Below are positions 57,864 through 64,000 of a stretch of DNA of 64,000 bases, piece by piece. Under the pieces are notes generated by a model that saw nothing but the letters and a program-made list of their open reading frames with translations, was not told the DNA's origin and did not search any database. The DNA comes from Xenoacremonium recifei (Eukaryota; Ascomycota; Sordariomycetes; Hypocreales; Nectriaceae), in NCBI GenBank assembly GCA_012184525.1, contig WOFQ01000061.1, positions 124,001-188,000 on the forward strand, written 5' to 3'. Position 1 is the stretch's first letter. Every line of letters begins with the position of its first letter. The position numbers were made by a program, and so were the translations under genes.

Positions 57864-58469
57864 ATGTCTTCTGCCGAGAGTGTTCCCGCTAGGACTTTTG
57901 ATCCGACGACAATGGAGTTGGAGTGGTTGGTGCTCGTGGAAGATTTCCCAGGCAAGGCGAAAGAAAGATACGACACTAGGCCGTAAGTTCCATCCTCTCT
58001 TGTTGTGGAATTCGATAAGTCCTGGATCAAGGCCGGGCTTGAGCTTGATCGACTTCCACATTTCTAACGTCTCTTGCCTTCATAACAGACTGCATGTTGA
58101 CCATGTGTTGCCCAAGACGGATCCCAAAGACGGGGTATATAGTATGGGTGGTAAGTCCCTCTGAGGTCGTTTTGATGCAGGGCGCTTGCAGCACGCTTGC
58201 ATTTCTCGGACTAACCCGGGCTGCATTGGAAGGGATCACGCTGCTCGAGCCACCACAAGCAGGATCGGCCCTCAAAATTGGCGGTGTCATCTCGATCATA
58301 AAGGCAGCGACTATTGAAGAGGTGTATGAAGAGGTCAAACAAGACCCGTACTACAAGAATGGAATTTGGGATCCCAAGACTGTACGTATTAGGCACTTTA
58401 CACACATTAAATTAGCTCTAACAGGTGCCTTTAGATAAGAGTCATTCCGGTAAGCTAGTCCCTGGGTGA
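57864..58469 (+). CDS. YCII-related domain protein
   Basis: Four exons: 57864..57982, 58089..58150, 58233..58381 and 58425..58469; 124 residues. It begins MSSAESVPARTFD and contains EWLVLVEDFPGKAKERYD, then the histidine/aspartate pair in LHVDHVLPK and the second half GSALKIGGVISI followed by VKQDPYYKNGIWDPKT. These are the features of YCII-type alpha/beta barrels, small enzymes or binding proteins related to muconolactone isomerases and EthD-like proteins. Fungal members occur in metabolite clusters, sometimes as cyclases or isomerases. Divergent from the 2-oxoglutarate oxygenase. Splice boundaries rest on keeping the family pattern. Confidence 0.75.
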
Positions 58470-59710
58470 AGATATACAGAGTGGTTCGCCGGCTTAACTA
58501 TGCTAGTTCATCTGTGCGGTCCGGCATCCCGGGGGATACCATGGGAAATGAGCGCTCCGACAGATCACTATATGATGGATACCGAGTGCTTGCCTGTGTG
58601 GAAGCAAAGACTAAAGCCCGACGCTCAATTGAAGTGAGAAGCGCAGTGAAAGATGAACTTGTCTTGAATTATATGTTCATGGGGAAAGCCAATAAGATAT
58701 AGATGTGCTTTGATCATCATCAAGGCGCCATCAAGAATTCCAGGCTCTTGAGTGATAGACTGCGCTTTGCGGTCGGCCTTCTCAATAATATATCCAAACT
58801 AGCAGGTCGTGTCCATATTATTGATTCGGTCCAAATACCTCTTGACACTGGCAATATTACCTCTATGATTATCCAGGTCCTGGTCTTAATAATAGGCAAC
58901 TATACCTCTTGCAGTATCTATAGTCAGTATAGATTATAATAGAATTTTAGTATTATAACTTAATCCCCTATAATAGTATATAATGAACGAGATGCGATGA
59001 GCTTGGTTTAAATGCGTCGGTGGTTGCTGAGTTCAAGCTCAACTTTCAACACAGTTGGCGGCAAGAAGTTCAAAGCGTACAGTGAGAGACGATGCACTCC
59101 GGTGATGGCCTATTCTCATGGGCATTATCCGAATCTTCCGTTATCGCTTGGTTTGTGTTGCGACCTGAGTCGCGAAGGAAACATTGAACCTACCTTAGCA
59201 CCCGGTCACTTCATCCTTTGTGGGAGAGGCAACATTGAGCTAATCACAATGCCTCCTAGTGGTCATGTTCTTATCATGCTTGGCGCACTAGCCAATGTCT
59301 GGTATTGTATCACGGAGGTTGCAATAGGTCATCTCCGTTTCACATGCTCTGCACGACAGTATCAGTGCAGTTGCCTAAAACTACCGGAAAGTGAGCCAGG
59401 CTGGGGAAGGCGGTCTTCTCTGGTTACTAGGGATAACTGAAGCTATTCATACCTTGTAGAAGTTGGGTTGAGGGGTACCATGAAGATGAGAAGAGCGTAT
59501 CCTTTGCACGGAAGATACCCGAGTTTCATGTGTCGGGAAAGTGGCGGTAATCCCCTCAGATATTTGTGAACTTCCCTTGTCGACTACGTTTCGCATAATG
59601 AGTAGACGCATTCGTCTTCTTTCTAGTGAATCATAATACCATGTATAGTATTCCTTCTATGTTTGTCTTCCGAGTTAACAAATACAAGCCTTGTTGCATG
59701 TGTTAAACCA
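58470..59710. other. Intergenic region, partly AT-rich
   Basis: About 1.2 kb. A 142-codon plus-strand frame at 59012-59440 has no recognisable domain and poor protein-like composition. Sequence at 58900-58985 is AT-rich (TATAATAG repeats), as in degraded repeats. Confidence 0.35.
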
Positions 59711-60535
59711 TCATACCATACAAAGACCGCCATTTACCTGAATATACTCTCCGTTAATCCATTTTGACCTATCTTCCGCTAACCAAGCCACAGCCCAAGC
59801 AATATCTTCAGGCTCAGCCAAGCCTCCCTCACACGGTGTTTCTTTCGCAAACCCAGCTTTCAGGGATTCGTAATGTTCCCCAGCCCCACTACGAAATGTG
59901 TCTGTATCCACTGGTCCAGGTGCAATACCATTAACAGTACATCCATAGACCGGCGGCAGCTCTTTCGCCCATACTTTGATCATCGAGTCCAGTGCGCCTT
60001 TAGTAGCGGAATAAACAATAAGTTCGGGTTGTGGCAATCTTCCTGAACCTGATCCGATACATATAATCCTAGAACCTCCTTTAACTCCAGCTGAAGACGG
60101 CGGGGATGATGGCTTATATGGGGGCAAGTGTGGCAACACCGCTTGCGTTAGGAGAAATGTGCCGCGCGCATTGAGTGCAAATGTATTATCCCAAATTTCA
60201 GGCGTGACCTTCCAAGTAGGATAGTGTGGCACAATCGCGGCGTTGTTGACGAGGATGTTGATGATACCAAACCGAGTAACTGCCGCTCTCACAAGCTCTG
60301 TTGGACCATCCAATGTCGATAGGTCAGCCTGCACCGCAATCCAAGAAGTTTGGAGCTTCTTGCCGACGTTCTCTGCCTCGAGTCGAAGTTTTGGAAACGG
60401 ATAATTTAGCACGATATTCGCGCCTCTTGCTGAGAGCTCCATAGCAATCGCAGCACCAATCCCGGCTGATGAGCCTGAGATTAAGGCCACCTTGCCAGCT
60501 AGAGTCTGAGAGCTAGGCATAGCCATGTTGTTCAT
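59711..60535 (-). CDS. Short-chain dehydrogenase/reductase (classical SDR)
   Basis: Single exon, 274 residues. The dinucleotide loop is SGSSAGIG, the structural motif NNAAIV, and the active-site region has IGSGSG followed by YSATKGA (catalytic Tyr and Lys). The C-terminus WINGEYIQVNGG is the usual SDR end. It probably uses NADP(H) or NAD(H) to oxidise or reduce a carbonyl of a small molecule. Divergent from the second P450 (about 560 bp apart), which suggests paired action on one compound. Three in-frame ATGs lie within the first six codons; the start chosen is the outermost. Confidence 0.9.
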   Translation of the reverse strand: MNNMAMPSSQTLAGKVALISGSSAGIGAAIAMELSARGANIVLNYPFPKLRLEAENVGKKLQTSWIAVQADLSTLDGPTELVRAAVTRFGIINILVNNAAIVPHYPTWKVTPEIWDNTFALNARGTFLLTQAVLPHLPPYKPSSPPSSAGVKGGSRIICIGSGSGRLPQPELIVYSATKGALDSMIKVWAKELPPVYGCTVNGIAPGPVDTDTFRSGAGEHYESLKAGFAKETPCEGGLAEPEDIAWAVAWLAEDRSKWINGEYIQVNGGLCMV

Positions 60536-61099
60536 CCTTCGATATCACAAATGTTGGCCGGAGGGAACTTTCGAATGTATAGCTCGGTGTTTTGTACACA
60601 AACCGATAGACGACACTCGATAAATCGTGGGCTAACAAGGCCTACGCTGTGGGCTTAGCCAAGGTGAATTTCCCTCCTAGAAACGGACTGGTCCTGGATG
60701 GGGGGCGCAGTACACATTGACTTGCCAAAGAGAGAGCTACAGTTATGTCAGCCTAACTCTTCGGCCATTACGGAGTATGCAAGTCGCCAAAGGATCGCCA
60801 CTAGACGCGCGGACGGCCGGACCACGGATTCCGTACCTAGACCCGGACGGGGGCCGGCTCAGCTACGCTATTTTTTCTCGCTTATCAAAACAACACATGA
60901 GTTTAGTAAGTTGAAAAATGTCTTGTGGGTTGATGTTTGTCACGTGTGTCATCAAGTTTCCTGCTTGACAGATAAGTTGTATCACTAATACGGGTCCTAC
61001 AAGTACTGGTAATAAGAGATGTTCTTGCGAAGGCGATGTCCTCTCATTCTATGGGCTCTTGATAAGATCGAAAAATAGAAACCCACCCCATTCTCAAGT
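60536..61099. other. Divergent promoter region (SDR/P450)
   Basis: About 560 bp between the divergent SDR and P450 starts. No coding sequence recognised. Confidence 0.35.
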
Positions 61100-62990
61100 A
61101 TGACTCTGTCTGTACTGGGATTTCACAATCTAGGGGTCATGCGCGACCACCTGATAGACCAATATGCGGAGGGACTCAGAGCCTTGGAAGAATCTCCACG
61201 CCTTTGGACTGTAACGGCTGGATTGATAGCTCTTTTCGCCATTGCAATTACCCGCATCCTTTTGCAATCTTGGAGGAAGAAGCTGGTTCTGAAGAATATT
61301 GTGCTCAGCGATAGCATCAAAAGTTCTAGAGCCCGGGCCCTGGAGTACTGTTACCGCCCACGTGAAGTGATGCTCAAAGGCTACCAGCAATTCCGAGACC
61401 AGGTTTATGGTATGAATACACGCGACGGTATGTGTAAGATTGCTTGATCCATGTTCTGATCTTCAGTGGCTCAACTTAAATAGGTGTCAAAGTAGTGATC
61501 CCTCCACACTTTCTTGACGACTTAAAGAGCCATCCTCACTTGAGTTTCAAGACCTCAATCGATAATGTGCGCTTATATGGTCCCTAAAACTACATAGATG
61601 GTACTAAGTTCTAACACCTTTAGGACATGCAAGCAGAATATACCTACTTCGGTGGGCCGCCTGAGAATGTCATACATGCAATTAAAAGTGGCATGACATC
61701 GGCCCTTCGTACGTTACGCTTCTTCTGAACCGAACGGCTAATCAAAGCTAATCTCAAAAAGCTGCATTCACCCCAATTCTGCATAGAATGGTCCAGCAAA
61801 ATATTCAGAGGATCGTCGGGACCTATGAGGGTATTACGACTTGTTCACTGTTGAGAGAAGTCGCTAATCCTGAATCTTGATACCGCAGATTGGACTAAAG
61901 TAAAAGTTCACGATGGCATACTACACCTGACTGGTACAAACAATGCCCGTGTATTCCAAAGCACCGCCGCTAGTCTTGACGATGAATGGGTTGCAGCTTC
62001 AACGGCATATGTCTTGACAACGTTTGACTGCATCCGGGCGCTGAAGGAGTGGCATCCTATGCTACGACCTATTGTCTACAGATTCCTTCCTCAACGCACG
62101 GCGATCAACGATCAGTGGCGGATCTGCCGTAAGCGGGTTCTAAAGTCAATGGAAGAGAGAAGAAACAAAGGTGACAATTTGGAGGAGCCACCGTCAATGC
62201 TGGATATCCTGAGCTCTGGCAAGAATGAACGATTTGCCGGCGACATAGAGAAACAACTGCTTCATCAAATGACTTTGGTGGCTGTTGGGACAGTTACCAC
62301 ATTCTCATCTATCATCCAAGCAATCTACGATCTAGTTGCGTATCCGGAATACATTGAAGAACTACGTCAGGAAGTCCTTTCTGTACCTCGCAACGCCGAT
62401 GGGACATTTAACAAAGACTCGATCAGTTTGATGAAAAAGGTCGATAGTTTTATCAAAGAGAGTCAACGCCTCTCCGCGCCAGATCTTAGTGAGTGACATC
62501 GGCGAGATATTATTAATCTATTCAATTATAAATTCGGATCTAACACTCTATTATCCAAGGTACCTTCCAGCGTGGAGCCACGGCAGACTTGACCTTACCG
62601 GATGGCACATTTATTCCAAAAGGCACCAAACTTGAGGTCAATACTGCGTCTATACACGTCGATGAGAGTTTTTATAAGAACCCGCGCCAATTCGATGGAT
62701 TGAGATACTATCGGATGCGTCAGAACCCTGGCGAAGAGAATAAGCACTTGTACTTCAGTGTCGGAAAAAACGATCTTTCTTTTGGATATGGTCGTCACGC
62801 CTGCCCCGGCCGATATCTCGGTCAAGTCAATATCAAGTTGATAATAGCTGAGCTTTTGATAAATTATGATTTGAAGAATCTGCCCGGTCAGCAAAGAGCA
62901 CAGAACTTCGATTTTGAAGCACTTGTAAGTGTGGAAAGTGAGGGTTGTAAGTTGATAGGAATGGAGACTGACTATTTCGCTGCAATCTAG
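61100..62990 (+). CDS. Cytochrome P450 (CYP68/GA-P450-like group)
   Basis: Six exons: 61100..61427, 61484..61566, 61624..61708, 61762..61830, 61889..62488 and 62560..62990; 531 residues. A membrane anchor near residues 38-55 (LWTVTAGLIALFAIAITRILL) precedes SRARALEYCYRPREVMLKGYQQF. The third small intron uses a GTGCGC donor. The I-helix region is LVAVGTVTTFSSII, the ExxR is ESQR, and the heme loop SFGYGRHACPGRYLG has Cys470. This pattern is shared with fungal P450s that oxidise terpenoids and related hydrophobic metabolites; the substrate is unknown. ER-membrane bound. Adjacent to the divergent SDR. Confidence 0.86.
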
Positions 62991-64000
62991 TCTGCCCCCG
63001 ATGAGAACTACCAAATCTTGTTGAAAAACCGCCGAGTATAGACTTGATTTGACTAAATTAATCTTTTGCCAATATTCTTTCTCGGACGGGTGGAACAGCA
63101 CTATATCGGCCGAGAATCTCAAGCACCGTGGCTGGTTTCATAGCGCTCGGGGGAACTCTGCATAGATATCCCTGGATTCACTAAATGTGAAAATGTTTTT
63201 CTTATTCACATGATTTTGACTTGATAAACAATCTTAGACTTTCGTTCTCGGGAACATTTCTTTTGCATTCGTGAATCGCCAGAGGCAACTGGATAATGTG
63301 GGCGATATATAGTGCCCTCAATAACTGTCATATTTTCTAACATAGTAACCAGCGATCAGAACTTAATACATTATCGAGTTCATGCTCAAGGTAAAGCCCG
63401 ATATGCCTTCCGACTTAAGGGCTCTCAAGAGCTCAGCGTTTGACTATGCATCCTCACCTAGAGCGGTTAATCAAGCTCAGGACTTGGAACACAACGAATG
63501 TTTCTTTTCTTGTGGGCGGACAACTTAAGTTCCAGGTCCTTTTAAAAATGAATACCGAGCATAAGTATTAGCTTTTGAAATGAACACCGCAATTTATGAT
63601 TCTCGCATAATTCTTCCGTTACACCTAACGCTCCCGACAACTCATATCCATCGAATGTACCAGCTCCTTGACCATGCTGAGGCGATACTGCAGGGCATGG
63701 TGTACGGCATCTTCTAGAGATCGATCATCCATACCGACATCGTTTAACATCGCCGTGATAGCTCTCTGCATGTCCCTAACGTTTGTTATGCTAACTTTTG
63801 TACGGCCAGTATTGTGGAACGATATGAATTCCAATAAAGGATTAGAGATCACGGCCAAAGCATGTGCGGTTAATCAGCGTGAGTCTCGTGGCCGAGTAGA
63901 GCGTTTGGGAATGACATCCTCTATCAGTAACTATCCAAGTTTGCCATAGCTCCATACAGAGTAGCGTGTTTAAAATGACAATAATAGAACCCCTCTGCTT
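62991..64000. other. Terminal region, no firm gene
   Basis: About 1 kb after the P450. A minus-strand frame at 63625-63858 (77 codons, DVGMDDRSLEDAVHHALQYRLSM-like) could be the last exon of a gene starting beyond the window, but no domain is recognised. Confidence 0.3.

Noticed and set aside
59012..59440. 142-codon plus-strand frame
   Set aside because: No recognisable motif, cysteine and serine scattered without pattern, and next to AT-rich decayed sequence.
1..64000. CRISPR arrays, integrons, bacterial operons or phage
   Set aside because: No regularly spaced repeats were found, and intron-rich genes show a eukaryotic fungal chromosome.

Overview
This window is from a filamentous ascomycete (Pezizomycotina). 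Most genes carry several short introns (about 42-90 bp) with GT/AG ends, and coding sequence reads cleanly only after splicing. The gene families are typical of such fungi: C6 zinc-cluster regulators, MFS and PDR-type ABC transporters, P450s, BBE-like FAD oxidases and a NACHT-WD40 protein. The exact species cannot be fixed from sequence reading alone; all coordinates come from splice models built by eye.

Region 1 (0-17 kb) looks like a catabolic or detoxification cluster. It holds the start of an NAD(P)-binding protein at the edge, a 3-hydroxyisobutyrate-dehydrogenase-like enzyme, a maleylacetate-reductase-like iron alcohol dehydrogenase, an alpha/beta hydrolase, two different type-B carboxylesterases, two-exon SDR, a BBE-type FAD oxidase, an MFS transporter and a pisatin-demethylase-like P450. 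Several of its intergenic regions carry TACCCCA/TGGGGTA sites, some as inverted repeats.

Region 2 (17-28.6 kb) has a housekeeping gene (GPI18/PIG-V mannosyltransferase), a full-length PDR ABC transporter, an almost gene-free 2.9 kb stretch, and a secreted GH78-like alpha-L-rhamnosidase.

Region 3 (30-47.5 kb) is the most interesting. It carries a DapA-family lyase, a relic of methylmalonate-semialdehyde dehydrogenase, two related C6 zinc-cluster regulators flanking a cupin gene, a fused aconitase-X (cis-3-hydroxyproline dehydratase type), an Mtr-like amino-acid permease and a proline-racemase/hydroxyproline-epimerase-family enzyme. Together these resemble a gene cluster for uptake and breakdown of hydroxyproline or a related imino acid. 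The divergent promoter between aconitase-X and the permease has a perfect 9-bp TACCCCAAT inverted repeat, the same core found in region 1.

Region 4 (48-64 kb) is accessory: a frameshifted kinase-like gene, a 1644-residue NACHT/WD40 STAND protein, a pair of diverged copies of a dispersed repeat either side of it, then a 2-oxoglutarate/Fe(II) oxygenase, a YCII-domain protein, an SDR and a second P450 that may form a small metabolic group.
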